Shown: piece after piece, positions 24,615 to 33,147 of the stretch
How the letters are laid out: each line of letters opens with the position of its first letter
How positions within the stretch are numbered: the stretch's first letter is position 1
Assembly: GCF_014349155.1 (NCBI RefSeq)
Contig: NZ_JACSIT010000153.1
Coordinates: 62,001 to 126,000 of the forward strand
Direction of reading: 5' to 3'
Origin: Neolewinella lacunae
Lineage (GTDB): Bacteria; Bacteroidota; Bacteroidia; Chitinophagales; Saprospiraceae
DNA length: 64,000 nucleotides
Notes under the pieces: model-generated
Told to the model about the DNA's origin: nothing
Databases searched by the model: none
Seen by the model: the letters and a program-made list of their open reading frames with translations, nothing else
Translations under genes and position numbers: made by a program

Positions 24615-27600
24615 CTAGGCATTCAGCTCTTCCAGGGGGTTGTGTACCCGGGCTGCGTAGAATACGGAGCTTTGGGTGTTCACTTCCTCCAGCACGAGGT
24701 AGTTCAGCGGGTTGTTGAGCTTGCTGTTCAGGTCGCCGTTCTTACCGTTGCGGTCGCCGAAGGTGATGGCACCGGTGGGGCAGGCAGTCTGGCAGGCGGT
24801 GCGAACGTCGGAGTCGCGCAGCGGCCGCTTCTCGATCTTGGCCGTGAGCTTACCCGCCTGGAGGCGCTGGGCACAGAAGCTGCACTTTTCGATGACGCCG
24901 CGGCTGCGGACGGTTACGTCGGGGTTCAGCACCATCCGCGTCAGGTTGTCGGCACCGAAGGGCAGTTCTTCGTCCTGTACGGTCGGCTCGTTGGAGCTGA
25001 AGAGGTCGCCCGTGGTGTAATCCAGCCAGTTGAAGCGGCGGACTTTGTAGGGGCAGTTGTTGGCGCAGTAACGGGTACCGATACAGCGGTTGTAGATCAT
25101 TTGGTTGAGGCCTTCGTCGCTGTGCTGGCTGGCGTTTACCGGGCAGACGTTTTCGCAGGGTGCGTTATCGCAGTGCTGGCACATCATGGGCTGGTACACG
25201 GCGCGGGGGTTCTCGACGTCGCCGTAGAAGTAGCGGTCGATGCGCATCCACTTCATTTCGTGGTGGCGCCACACTTCGTACTTACCGACGATGGGAACGT
25301 TGTTTTCGGCTACGCAGGCCACTTCGCAGGCGGCGCAACCGATGCAGGCCGTAAGATCGACGTGCATACCCCACCAGTGGCCCTGGCTGTAAATTTCTTC
25401 CACGTACTCCTCGTAAGGGTACAGCGTCTGGTCATTAAGGTGCTTGGCTTCGGCCCGCTTCTCGCTGATGTGCTCTTTGAGTTCGCCCAACTCCGCCAGG
25501 GTCCCCTGGTAGATGATGGAGCGATTGACCAGGCCGCCCTGCATACCTTCGCCGAGTTCCATTACCGTCTTTTCATCGACGTTGAAGGGCTCCAGGTGGT
25601 CCTTTTCTTCTTCCGTCAGGGGACGATCCAGGTAGACGGTCTCGCCGCTCAGGCGGTCGTGGTAGGCCATGGCACCGGACTCGTTCTTCGTCGTCAGGCC
25701 CATCGTGTGGTGGTACTGCACGCAGGCGAACTCGTCCTCCACGGCGACGCGGCCGCTAACTTCCGCGTTGCTGGCGTAGTACTGGACGTAGCCGTCGGCG
25801 TCGGTCGTCAGCCAGGGGTAGACATTGATGCCGATGTTGTGGCCGATGGCCCGGCCGGAAGCACCGGTGATGGTCCGGCCGTACCCCAGTGCCAGGCTGA
25901 AGGTCTCAGGCTTCTGGCCGAACTGCCGCACTGCGGTAATTTCCTGTGCCACGCCGCCAATGCTCAGGCTGACCATGTCGGCCTTGCCTTTGTACTCTTC
26001 GGCGTTCAGGCCTTCGTAAGCAGTGTAAGAGTTCCCGCCTTCCCAGTGTACGGGGATGGTGAGGTAGTTGCCCCATACCGTACGGGTAACGGGGTCGGGG
26101 ACTTCCTGCAACCAGGGGTTGCCGGCGTAAACGCCGTTGCCGACGTTGATGGTTTCGAAGAAGTTGACCTCCATGCCCGTACCCGCCTTGGATACTTTTC
26201 CGGCGGCACCACTGGTAGCGGCGTCGTTGAAGGCACCGGCTTCGGAACCCGGAGCGGCAACCGGGGCAGCGGCTACCCCGAGACTATCGGTAGCGACCGG
26301 GGCAGCGGCGACGGAACTGGCACCGCCCAGGGTCACCACACCGGCCTGCAGGGACGCGTCCCAGAAAGAGCGGAAGCTGACGAAGCCAGACTGGGCGCGG
26401 AAAGCGGTGGCTTCCCAACCGGCCTTGAGGTATTCGAGGTAAGGCTGGTCGGCGTCGGCCTGGTAGCTGCTGGCGTCGGACCATACCAGGAGGCTCTCCC
26501 CTTCCTGACGGGTGCCCGCCCGGCCTACGCTGGCGAAAATGGGCGTGATGGTGGGCTGGAGCAGGGAAAGCTCGCCTTCCACGGCCTCCACATCACCCCA
26601 GCTTTCGAGGTAGTGGTGGTTGGGGGCAACGTACTGGCAGAGCATCGTCGTCTCGTTCGGTACACCACTGGTGCTGATGGAGAGCTTTGCGCTGGCGATG
26701 CCGGCGGCAATTTTGGTGGCAAAAGCGTTGTCGAAGGCCGGGTTGGCACCGTCCAAAACGATCAGCGCGTCCACGCTGCCCGCTTCCAGTTCGGAAGCCA
26801 GCTTGGCGATGGCCTGGTCACTGCCCTTGCGCTGGTTGCTCCAGCGGTCGGTCGTGATCGTGCTGCCGTAGGCACCGATGCTCTGGTTGATGGCATTGAC
26901 GAGGAGTTGCTCGCCCAGGTTGTTGGTCCCGCTGACGACGAGGCCACGGGTGCGGTTGCGCTTCAGTTCGGCAGCAACGGCGTTGATTTTTTCGGTGGTG
27001 GCGGCGTCGAGGTCGGCGCTGGCCCCTCCGCCTACGATGGCGTTGTAGAGGGCAAGGATGGCCTGGCCCTGCTGGCTGGGCTTCACCAGGATGCGGTTAT
27101 CGGCGTTGGAGCCGGTCATGCTCATGCCACTCTCAATCTGGATGTGGCGAGACATTTTGCCGTTACCCGTCTTGCGGCCAGCAGCGTACTGGCGGGCGTA
27201 CTGGACGGGACTGATCCAGGTACCGAGGAAGTCGCAGTTGAAGGAGACAATCACTTCGGCCTTGTCGAAATGGTAGCTCGGGACGGCCCGCTTGCCGAAG
27301 GTAGCAGCGTTGGCATCCAATAGGGCCGCAGCGGAGACGGGGTCGTACTGTACCAACTCCGTGTTGGGGTACTTGGCCTTGAAGTCGGCCACCGCGCGCA
27401 ACAGCGTGGGGCTCATGATGGTATGGGAGACGATGCGTACGCGGGCTCCGGCGCTCATCTTGCCTTTGATTTCGGCGTCGATGACGTCCCAACCGTCGTT
27501 ATCTGCGGGATTGCGGGCGCTCTGGGCCATCCCTTCCTTGATGCGGTAGGGACCGTCGAAGCGGCTGGTATCGTACATGCCCAAAACGGAGGCCTGCGCG

Positions 27601-27995
27601 CGGGCGCTGGTGCCCCCCCGGGTGATGGGGCTCATGGCGTTGCCTTCGATCTTGATGGGCCGCCCTTCGCGGGTCTTCACCAAGACGGGAACGTAATCTC
27701 CGCCCTGAACGAAGGTCGAGGCAAAGTAAGTCGCTACTCCAGGCACGATGGTGTCGGGCTTGGAGACGTAGGGAATGGCTTTGCGAACGGGAATATCGCA
27801 GGAAGCAATCGTAGCGGCGGTGATGCCAAAACCGAGGTATTTCAGGAAATCCCGGCGGCTGGCTTCCAGGCGGGGGTTCTCCAGGTTCTCAGTGATGGCG
27901 GGGGCACCTACTTCGCTGTCCGTGGCTTTGATGTAATCAGCACTGGATGCAAGTTGATCCGTACCTAACCAAATGTTGCTGACTTTATTCTTCAT
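24615..27995 (-). CDS. actB: Alternative complex III subunit ActB (molybdopterin-oxidoreductase-like plus ferredoxin domain)
   Basis: 1126 residues, exported by a Tat-type signal (RRDFLKYLGFGITAATIASC at 47-66; the Cys suggests lipidation). The large N-terminal part resembles the catalytic subunit of molybdopterin oxidoreductases but lacks cofactor in known complexes. The C-terminal part carries the ferredoxin-like clusters: CIGCAACEVAC near 885, CQHCDNAPCENVCP, CIGTRYCANNCPYKVRRFNW, and CSFCAQRLQ with CQTACPTGA near the end. Electrons pass through these to the heme subunits. It sits 91 bases after actA. Confidence 0.96.
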   Translation of the reverse strand: MKNKVSNIWLGTDQLASSADYIKATDSEVGAPAITENLENPRLEASRRDFLKYLGFGITAATIASCDIPVRKAIPYVSKPDTIVPGVATYFASTFVQGGDYVPVLVKTREGRPIKIEGNAMSPITRGGTSARAQASVLGMYDTSRFDGPYRIKEGMAQSARNPADNDGWDVIDAEIKGKMSAGARVRIVSHTIMSPTLLRAVADFKAKYPNTELVQYDPVSAAALLDANAATFGKRAVPSYHFDKAEVIVSFNCDFLGTWISPVQYARQYAAGRKTGNGKMSRHIQIESGMSMTGSNADNRILVKPSQQGQAILALYNAIVGGGASADLDAATTEKINAVAAELKRNRTRGLVVSGTNNLGEQLLVNAINQSIGAYGSTITTDRWSNQRKGSDQAIAKLASELEAGSVDALIVLDGANPAFDNAFATKIAAGIASAKLSISTSGVPNETTMLCQYVAPNHHYLESWGDVEAVEGELSLLQPTITPIFASVGRAGTRQEGESLLVWSDASSYQADADQPYLEYLKAGWEATAFRAQSGFVSFRSFWDASLQAGVVTLGGASSVAAAPVATDSLGVAAAPVAAPGSEAGAFNDAATSGAAGKVSKAGTGMEVNFFETINVGNGVYAGNPWLQEVPDPVTRTVWGNYLTIPVHWEGGNSYTAYEGLNAEEYKGKADMVSLSIGGVAQEITAVRQFGQKPETFSLALGYGRTITGASGRAIGHNIGINVYPWLTTDADGYVQYYASNAEVSGRVAVEDEFACVQYHHTMGLTTKNESGAMAYHDRLSGETVYLDRPLTEEEKDHLEPFNVDEKTVMELGEGMQGGLVNRSIIYQGTLAELGELKEHISEKRAEAKHLNDQTLYPYEEYVEEIYSQGHWWGMHVDLTACIGCAACEVACVAENNVPIVGKYEVWRHHEMKWMRIDRYFYGDVENPRAVYQPMMCQHCDNAPCENVCPVNASQHSDEGLNQMIYNRCIGTRYCANNCPYKVRRFNWLDYTTGDLFSSNEPTVQDEELPFGADNLTRMVLNPDVTVRSRGVIEKCSFCAQRLQAGKLTAKIEKRPLRDSDVRTACQTACPTGAITFGDRNGKNGDLNSKLNNPLNYLVLEEVNTQSSVFYAARVHNPLEELNA

Positions 27996-28086
27996 TCAGG
28001 TATACTTTGAAACCGGCGGGCCGGGATCGAAATTCACTCCCGTGGTAGGGGGAATATTTTTTGGTGGTGGTTTAGCGGCGGAGGGC

Positions 28087-29586
28087 TTAGTAGTGACAAC
28101 GCTGGCAGCTCAGGCCGCCAATGTCTTCCACCGTTACGGCGGTGCGCTCGCCAGACTTCATCTCTTCGTGGTAGCGCTGGTAGGCCTGGTAGTATTCGTT
28201 GTCGTTGAACTGTACTTCCGTCTGGCGGTGACAGTTGACACACCAGCCCATGCTCAGGGGGCTGTACTGGTAAACCAGTTCCATCTCCTGCACGGGGCCG
28301 TGGCAGTTCTGGCACTGGAGGTTCCCGACCGTTACGTGCTGGGCGTGGTTGAAGTAGGCGTGGTCGGGCAGGTTGTGAATACGTACCCACTCGACGGGGC
28401 CGGCTACTTTGGTATCGCCCGTGTAGTCGTCCGTCAGGGAGCTCACGATCTCTTCCCACTGGGCGTCTACCGTAGTTTCCAGGTCGTCGATGTCGCGCTC
28501 GTCGGCCAGGTATTCCTGGGCAATCCACTTCTTGTAGACCTCCGCGGCTTCTTCGTTGGTATAGTTCTCGTAGTCTTCGATGTAGACGTCTTCGATGGGG
28601 TCGTAGCCGATGGCGGCGTAGATCTTGGTGATTTCGGCCGTACCGTACTGGCTGCCCTTCTTGATGGCGCGGTGGCAGTTCATACAGGTATTGACGGCGG
28701 GGATGACGGAGTGCTTAGAGCGGCGGGCACCGTCGTGGCAGTACTGGCAGTCGATCTGGTTAAGGCCGGCGTGGGTAACGTGGCTGAACTTGATGGGTTG
28801 CTCGGGCTGGTAATCCTGCTGACGGCCCAGCTCGATGGCGTGGTTGACCGTAGTGTAGCCACCCAAAACCACGAGGGCGAACACCACGAAGGCAATCATG
28901 CCCTTGCTGGTGAGGATATCGGTAAGCGTCCGGCGTTCGGGAGCGTCGCCCTGTTCCTTGGTCGCCACCATGTACTGCATGTTGCTCGTGATCCGGGCCA
29001 GGATCAGCGAAAGCAGCAGCAGGGCAAGACCGAGAACGATGAACAGCCAGGTGTTGTCGGTTTCGGCGGCGGCGGGAACGGGGCCATCGGGACCACCAGT
29101 AACCTGACCTAACCCATCAATTTGCCCTTGAATGTAGCCCAGCAAGTGCTCTACGTCGCTGTTGGTCAACGCAGGGAAAGCCGTCATCGGATTCTTGTTC
29201 CATTCATTGTACACGGAAATGGCGCGGGCGCTTTCTCCGGAGGCAATCAACTGTTGGGAGTTCTGCACCCAGCGGTACAGGTGCTCACGGGGCTCGGAGG
29301 CCCAGCGGCTTTCCACGCCGCCGAGGGCGGGCCCCGTTGAGTTATCCTTCATGTTCCTGTTATGGCAGGAACCACATCCGTTAGCGTTCCAGAGGGCTTT
29401 GCCTTTATTGTAGTCTCCCTCACCGGGGGCAACTTCGCCATCGGCAACGGCTTCGGAAGCGGAAAGGGTAGCGGCTGGAGCAGTGGTCGCCGTGTCTTGG
29501 TCACCCTGCGCAATTCCGGTTTGGCCGCCAGCAAAGAGGCAGAAAACGAGAAGCAGGAAGGGCAAAAACTTTTGGTGGTATGTCAT
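28087..29586 (-). CDS. actA: Alternative complex III subunit ActA, multiheme cytochrome c
   Basis: First gene of the operon. Signal peptide (1-27), then a monoheme class I domain with CGSCH near 71-75, two membrane helices (about 165-185 and 205-225), then five CxxCH motifs: CQYCH near 282, CMNCH 301, CQNCH 424, CVNCH 448 and CQRCH 496. The frame is open back to 29679, but the ATG at 29586 begins the signal peptide and lies about 63 bases after a good promoter. Confidence 0.95.
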   Translation of the reverse strand: MTYHQKFLPFLLLVFCLFAGGQTGIAQGDQDTATTAPAATLSASEAVADGEVAPGEGDYNKGKALWNANGCGSCHNRNMKDNSTGPALGGVESRWASEPREHLYRWVQNSQQLIASGESARAISVYNEWNKNPMTAFPALTNSDVEHLLGYIQGQIDGLGQVTGGPDGPVPAAAETDNTWLFIVLGLALLLLSLILARITSNMQYMVATKEQGDAPERRTLTDILTSKGMIAFVVFALVVLGGYTTVNHAIELGRQQDYQPEQPIKFSHVTHAGLNQIDCQYCHDGARRSKHSVIPAVNTCMNCHRAIKKGSQYGTAEITKIYAAIGYDPIEDVYIEDYENYTNEEAAEVYKKWIAQEYLADERDIDDLETTVDAQWEEIVSSLTDDYTGDTKVAGPVEWVRIHNLPDHAYFNHAQHVTVGNLQCQNCHGPVQEMELVYQYSPLSMGWCVNCHRQTEVQFNDNEYYQAYQRYHEEMKSGERTAVTVEDIGGLSCQRCHY

Positions 29587-29648
29587 TACGAATTGACATT
29601 TAGTAAGTTGCGCGAAAGGGGCCAAAAACGGCCCTCCGCTTATTGGCG

Positions 29649-29679
29649 CAAAGATACTTTGATGACATTTCTTTAACAA
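29649..29679 (-). promoter_or_regulatory. Promoter of the act operon
   Basis: On the minus strand TTG at 29679-29677, 20 bases, then TATCTTTG at 29656-29649. This is an exact Bacteroidota-type promoter (-33 TTG, -7 TAnnTTTG), giving a leader of roughly 55-60 bases before actA. Confidence 0.65.
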
Positions 29680-29702
29680 ACAAGTTAAGACAACCGAACC
29701 TT

Positions 29703-29720
29703 ATTTAGATAAAGTCTACT
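29703..29720. promoter_or_regulatory. Inverted repeat TTAGA-N5-TCTA upstream of actA
   Basis: ATTTAGATAAAGTCTACT. The centre lies about 60 bases upstream of the centre of the -7 box, a position typical of an activator. It shares ATTTAGAT-N3-GTCTAmT with the site before ctaC (19632-19649). Confidence 0.55.
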
Positions 29721-29779
29721 GAAAGAGGTGTTTGTTGGAACGCTCATCTCCTGGTTTTTACCCCTCCCCATCCCGTCCT

Positions 29780-29797
29780 GGGCGCGGCCGCAGGTGC
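29780..29797 (+). repeat. Dispersed 18-bp motif
   Basis: GGGCGCGGCCGCAGGTGC, then AAAGTCCGC. Between actA and rplU. Confidence 0.8.
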
Positions 29798-30011
29798 AAA
29801 GTCCGCTGCCAGGCAACCGCAAAGTGCAGCAACAAAACCAAGACCTTATATATGGTGTCATTCGCTGCCGTCCGCTCCCCTACCCTTTTTGACCATTCCT
29901 TTGCTGCCGGGGTAGCTCTTTTCGCCTGTCCGCCCCTGGTCCTTGGGGACGGCAGGCAGTACTTCCCCACCCCACTTTTCCGACCAGGAAAAACAAATTG
30001 CCGGCGGGGCC

Positions 30012-30040
30012 TTGCAATACCGGAGTTTTCCTTACCTTTG
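30012..30040 (+). promoter_or_regulatory. Promoter of rplU-rpmA
   Basis: TTG at 30012-30014, 18 bases, then TACCTTTG at 30033-30040, matching the -33/-7 consensus. The transcript would start about 20 bases before the rplU ATG, so there is no room for a long leader-based control element. Confidence 0.6.
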
Positions 30041-30064
30041 CGCCCCAATTTAAACCATTCATTA

Positions 30065-30376
30065 ATGTTTGCAATCGTAACCATAGCCGGTCAGCAATTC
30101 AAAGTAGAGGAAGGTCAGGAGATCTTCGTCCACCGGCTAGAAGCCAAAGCTGGCGATTCTGTCAGCTTCGATTCGGTCCTGCTCACCGCTGGTGATGCTG
30201 GGGTAACCATCGGCACGCCGAACGTAAAAGGTGCCGCCGTAGGCGCTACCGTAATTGATCACGCTAAGGGAGACAAGGTCATTGTCTTCAAAAAGAAGCG
30301 CCGCAAGGGCTACCGCGTGAAGAACGGCCACCGCCAGCAGTTCACCAAGATCAAAATCGATTCCATCACGGTCTAA
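30065..30376 (+). CDS. rplU: 50S ribosomal protein L21
   Basis: 103 residues, normal core length: FAIVTIAGQQFKVEEGQ at the start and the signature KKKRRKGYRVKNGHRQQFTKIKI at the end. It ends right after the core fold, without the helix-hairpin-helix tail that flavobacterial L21 proteins carry; that tail is on the next protein instead. The ATG at 30065 is fixed by homology. Confidence 0.97.
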   Translation: MFAIVTIAGQQFKVEEGQEIFVHRLEAKAGDSVSFDSVLLTAGDAGVTIGTPNVKGAAVGATVIDHAKGDKVIVFKKKRRKGYRVKNGHRQQFTKIKIDSITV

Positions 30377-30435
30377 GTCACGGGCCCAATTCCTAATTTT
30401 TCTCCTTCACCGGAGAAGCCAAAAAACAAAATACC

Positions 30436-31119
30436 ATGGCACACAAGAAAGGTGTAGGTAGTACCGACAACGGCCGCGACAGTAAATCGAAACGCCTTGG
30501 CGTTAAGCTCTTCGGCGGTCAGGTTGCCAAAGCTGGCAACATCATCATCCGGCAGCGCGGTACGAAGTACCACCCCGGTGAAAACGTTTACATGAGCCGC
30601 GATTACACGATCCACGCCCAGGTAGACGGCAAAGTAACCTTCCGCAAAAGCTTCCGCAACCGCATGTACGTTGGCATCATCCCAACCGACGCCGCCGAAG
30701 TGACCCCCGCGCCAGCCCCCGCCGCCAAAGCTGCTCCCAAGGCCGCTCCGGCTCCCGCTAAGGCCGTAGCCGAAGTACCAGCCGCCGCCCCCGCCAAAGC
30801 CAAAGCAGCCAGCAAGATCGAACTGCCCAACGGCAAGAAGGTTGCCCAGGATGACCTGAAGCTGGTAGAAGGCATCGGCCCCAAAATCGAAGGCCTCCTG
30901 CACGGCATCGGCATCACCACCTGGCAAGAACTGGCGGACGCCCCCGAGGCAACGGTACAGCAAATGCTCGACGACGCCGGCCCCCGCTACAACATCCACA
31001 GCCCCGCTACCTGGGCCAAGCAAGCTGCCCTGGCCGCCGCTGGCCAGTGGGACGAACTCATTGCCCTCCAGGATGAACTGGACGGCGGCCGTGAGGTGAG
31101 CGATAAGGAAGAAGAGTAA
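30436..31119 (+). CDS. rpmA: 50S ribosomal protein L27 with an Ala/Pro/Lys linker and C-terminal helix-hairpin-helix domain
   Basis: Residues 1-86 are a complete L27 ([23 protein letters not shown], then [22 protein letters not shown]). Residues 90-135 are a low-complexity linker of Ala, Pro and Lys. Residues 140-215 form a HhH domain: [29 protein letters not shown], then [32 protein letters not shown]. In flavobacteria I know this domain as a tail of L21, not L27. Usual L27 length is about 85, so this protein is more than twice as long. No frameshift is needed. Confidence 0.95.
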   Translation: MAHKKGVGSTDNGRDSKSKRLGVKLFGGQVAKAGNIIIRQRGTKYHPGENVYMSRDYTIHAQVDGKVTFRKSFRNRMYVGIIPTDAAEVTPAPAPAAKAAPKAAPAPAKAVAEVPAAAPAKAKAASKIELPNGKKVAQDDLKLVEGIGPKIEGLLHGIGITTWQELADAPEATVQQMLDDAGPRYNIHSPATWAKQAALAAAGQWDELIALQDELDGGREVSDKEEE

Positions 31120-31331
31120 GCTCACGCTTCCTCCCAAGTTCCTAAAGGAAATCCCGGCCGGGAAACACTCCTGGCCGGGCCTTCTCCCCTCCCATTCATT
31201 ATCCTCCTTCCCCCAACGCCCAAGGATTTTGACCTCCCCAAAGCGTTCGTAAAAGTCTCCGGCAACCCACCGCCATTCCCTGGCCACAGTTGTCTCCTTT
31301 TGCGCTCCAATCCAAAAATAAACTTAGCGCC

Positions 31332-31526
31332 ATGCCTAAGATGAAAACGCACAGCAGTGCAAAAAAGCGCTTCAAAATTACCGGCACCGGTAAAGTAAAA
31401 CGCTTCCAAGCTTATACCTCGCACATGATGCGCAACAAGTCCAACAAAGCCAAGCTGCGTCTGCGCGACTCCACGCTGGTCTCTGAAGCGGACGAAAAGC
31501 GTATCCTGCGCCTCCTTTGCAAATAA
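31332..31526 (+). CDS. rpmI: 50S ribosomal protein L35
   Basis: 64 residues, [23 protein letters not shown], the standard L35 opening, ending with [12 protein letters not shown]. The frame is open back to 31290, but the ATG at 31332 is fixed by the family. It forms the usual pair with rplT. The infC gene, often upstream, is not in the window. Confidence 0.96.
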   Translation: MPKMKTHSSAKKRFKITGTGKVKRFQAYTSHMMRNKSNKAKLRLRDSTLVSEADEKRILRLLCK

Positions 31527-31627
31527 GCAAAAACCACGAGTAATTCCCCGCCGGGGAAACCTCTTTTTCCACGAGAGTACGGGCCCAAAGCACAAAAAGT
31601 CTCCGTACTGCACAAAAACAGAGTTTT

Positions 31628-31975
31628 ATGCCACGTTCAGTTAATGCGGTTGCCAGCCGCGCGCGCCGCAAGCGCATTCTTAAAGCCGCCAAAGGTTACT
31701 TTGGTGCCCGTTCTAAGGTCTACACCGTAGCCAAGAACGCCGTTGACAAAGCCAATGGTTATGCCTACCGCGACCGCCGCGGCAAGAAGCGCGTTTTCCG
31801 CCGCCTGTGGATTGCGCGCATCAACGCCGCCGCCCGTATGCACGGTACCACCTACAGCCGCCTGATGCACGCCCTGAGCGTGGGCGAAGTCGGCCTCAAC
31901 CGCAAAGTCCTTGCCGACCTGGCCATGAACCACCCCAGTGCGTTCACCGCCATCGTCGATAGCGTGAAGAAATAG
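31628..31975 (+). CDS. rplT: 50S ribosomal protein L20
   Basis: 115 residues with the L20 signature: [61 protein letters not shown] and [22 protein letters not shown]. It follows rpmI by about 100 bases and is closed by a strong terminator. Confidence 0.97.
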   Translation: MPRSVNAVASRARRKRILKAAKGYFGARSKVYTVAKNAVDKANGYAYRDRRGKKRVFRRLWIARINAAARMHGTTYSRLMHALSVGEVGLNRKVLADLAMNHPSAFTAIVDSVKK

Positions 31976-32005
31976 GCCAAGGCCTGATCCCACGAACTTC
32001 TGGTT

Positions 32006-32045
32006 TGCCCCGCTGATCTGCTCGATCGGCGGGGCATTTTTTTTT
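32006..32045 (+). terminator. Rho-independent terminator after rplT
   Basis: TGCCCCGCTGATC pairs with GATCGGCGGGGCA (13 bp, one mismatch) around a five-base loop, followed directly by nine T. The clearest terminator in the window; it also separates rplT from the convergent dehydrogenase gene. Confidence 0.9.
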
Positions 32046-32071
32046 GTCGTGACCAATTGCCTCGCTTACCT

Positions 32072-33109
32072 TCAAAAGCGATCGATGACCAGTACGCCCG
32101 CGTGACCAAAAGTGTCCATGGCGGGCAGGGCCGTGGCGGCATCGGCCAGGCTCAGGGTGCCCTGCAGGAGCTTTCCGGGTTGGAGTTTACCAGCCACGAT
32201 CAAGTCCAGCATCTCCGGATAGCGGTGGGCTTGCATGCCGTGGCTGCCGATGATCTCCAGCTCATCGGAAAGGATCTTGCCAATGGGAATGGGCGGAAAC
32301 TGGTGCTCCCCCACCATGAGGCCTACCTGGAGGTGGCGCCCCCGCTTGCGCAGTCCGTTGATGGAATTGACACAAGTGGTGGTACTGCCCAGCGCATCCA
32401 GTGAAAGGTGGGCCCCGCCCCGGGTGTACTCCCGGATTGCCGCCACGGGATCCTGAGCGGTAGCGTCAATCGTCCACTCGGCCCCGAGGGAGGCGGCCAG
32501 CGCCAGGGCATCCGCTTTAATGTCCACGGCAAGCACCCGGGCCCCCAGCGCCCGGGCAATCATGATGGCGGAAAGTCCCACGCCGCCGCAACCATGGACG
32601 GCCACAAATTCGCCTTCGCCCACCCGGCCCTGGTCGCGCACCGCCCGGTAGGCGGTGATGAAGCGGCAACCCAGCAGTGCCGCCGTAGCGTCGTCAATCT
32701 CCGGCGGCAGGGGCACCACGTTCCGGTCGGCGTTTTCAATCGTCACGTACTCCGCAAAAGAACCCCAGTGGGTAAAGCCCGGCTGGGTCTGGTAATCGCA
32801 AACCTGCTCGTTGCCCGAGTGGCACTGCGGGCAAGCACCACATCCGCAAACGAAGGGCACCGTCACCCGGTCGCCCACCCGGTGTTTTTTGACTGAGGAC
32901 CCAACGGCCGCAATCACCCCCGCCAGCTCGTGTCCCGGGACGTGCGGCAGGCGGATATCCGGGTCATGGCCCATCCACCCGTGCCAGTCGCTGCGGCACA
33001 GGCCCGTTGCCCTCACGGCAATGACTACGCCAGCGGGCGACGGGCTGGGGTCAGGAACCGTTTCCAGGGCTATTTCCCCCCGGAATTCCTCGAAAATTAA
33101 GGCTTTCAT
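32072..33109 (-). CDS. Zinc-dependent alcohol dehydrogenase (MDR superfamily)
   Basis: 345 residues. The catalytic zinc region is [13 protein letters not shown] (Cys 37 or so) and [13 protein letters not shown]; the structural zinc lobe is [17 protein letters not shown] near 93-109; the NAD(P)-binding motif is [14 protein letters not shown] near 172, and VDIKADAL gives an Asp at the end of the second strand, which favours NAD. It oxidises an alcohol or reduces an aldehyde; the substrate is not known. It lies 38 bases after the conflict operon on the same strand and may be read through from it. Confidence 0.9.
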   Translation of the reverse strand: MKALIFEEFRGEIALETVPDPSPSPAGVVIAVRATGLCRSDWHGWMGHDPDIRLPHVPGHELAGVIAAVGSSVKKHRVGDRVTVPFVCGCGACPQCHSGNEQVCDYQTQPGFTHWGSFAEYVTIENADRNVVPLPPEIDDATAALLGCRFITAYRAVRDQGRVGEGEFVAVHGCGGVGLSAIMIARALGARVLAVDIKADALALAASLGAEWTIDATAQDPVAAIREYTRGGAHLSLDALGSTTTCVNSINGLRKRGRHLQVGLMVGEHQFPPIPIGKILSDELEIIGSHGMQAHRYPEMLDLIVAGKLQPGKLLQGTLSLADAATALPAMDTFGHAGVLVIDRF

Positions 33110-33147
33110 ACTAGCGGCATTGATCTCTTCAGCGGAATGGTGCGGGG

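Larger units (their letters stand above)
29587..30064. other. Divergent intergenic region, actA / rplU
   Basis: 478 bases without a gene. It holds the act promoter and inverted repeat (29649-29720), one copy of the dispersed 18-bp motif (29780-29797), an imperfect hairpin around 29926-29958 and the rplU promoter (30012-30040). No further gene or RNA was recognised. Confidence 0.7.

Noticed and set aside
24642-27323. 893-residue open frame on the plus strand opposite actB, and similar long frames opposite other genes (22356-24548, 44455-46329, 15988-17931).
   Set aside because: They are produced by high GC and codon bias of the real minus-strand genes; they show no domains and the opposite strand encodes proteins with clear motifs.
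28087-29586. Six heme motifs in ActA as a novelty.
   Set aside because: An N-terminal monoheme domain before the pentaheme part is, as far as I know, usual for ActA in this phylum.
29587-30064. A ribosomal-protein leader or riboswitch in front of rplU.
   Set aside because: The promoter at 30012-30040 leaves a leader of about 20 bases, too short for such an element.
31120-31331. Missing infC before rpmI as a sign of rearrangement.
   Set aside because: In this phylum infC need not be adjacent, and the flanking sequence shows no break.
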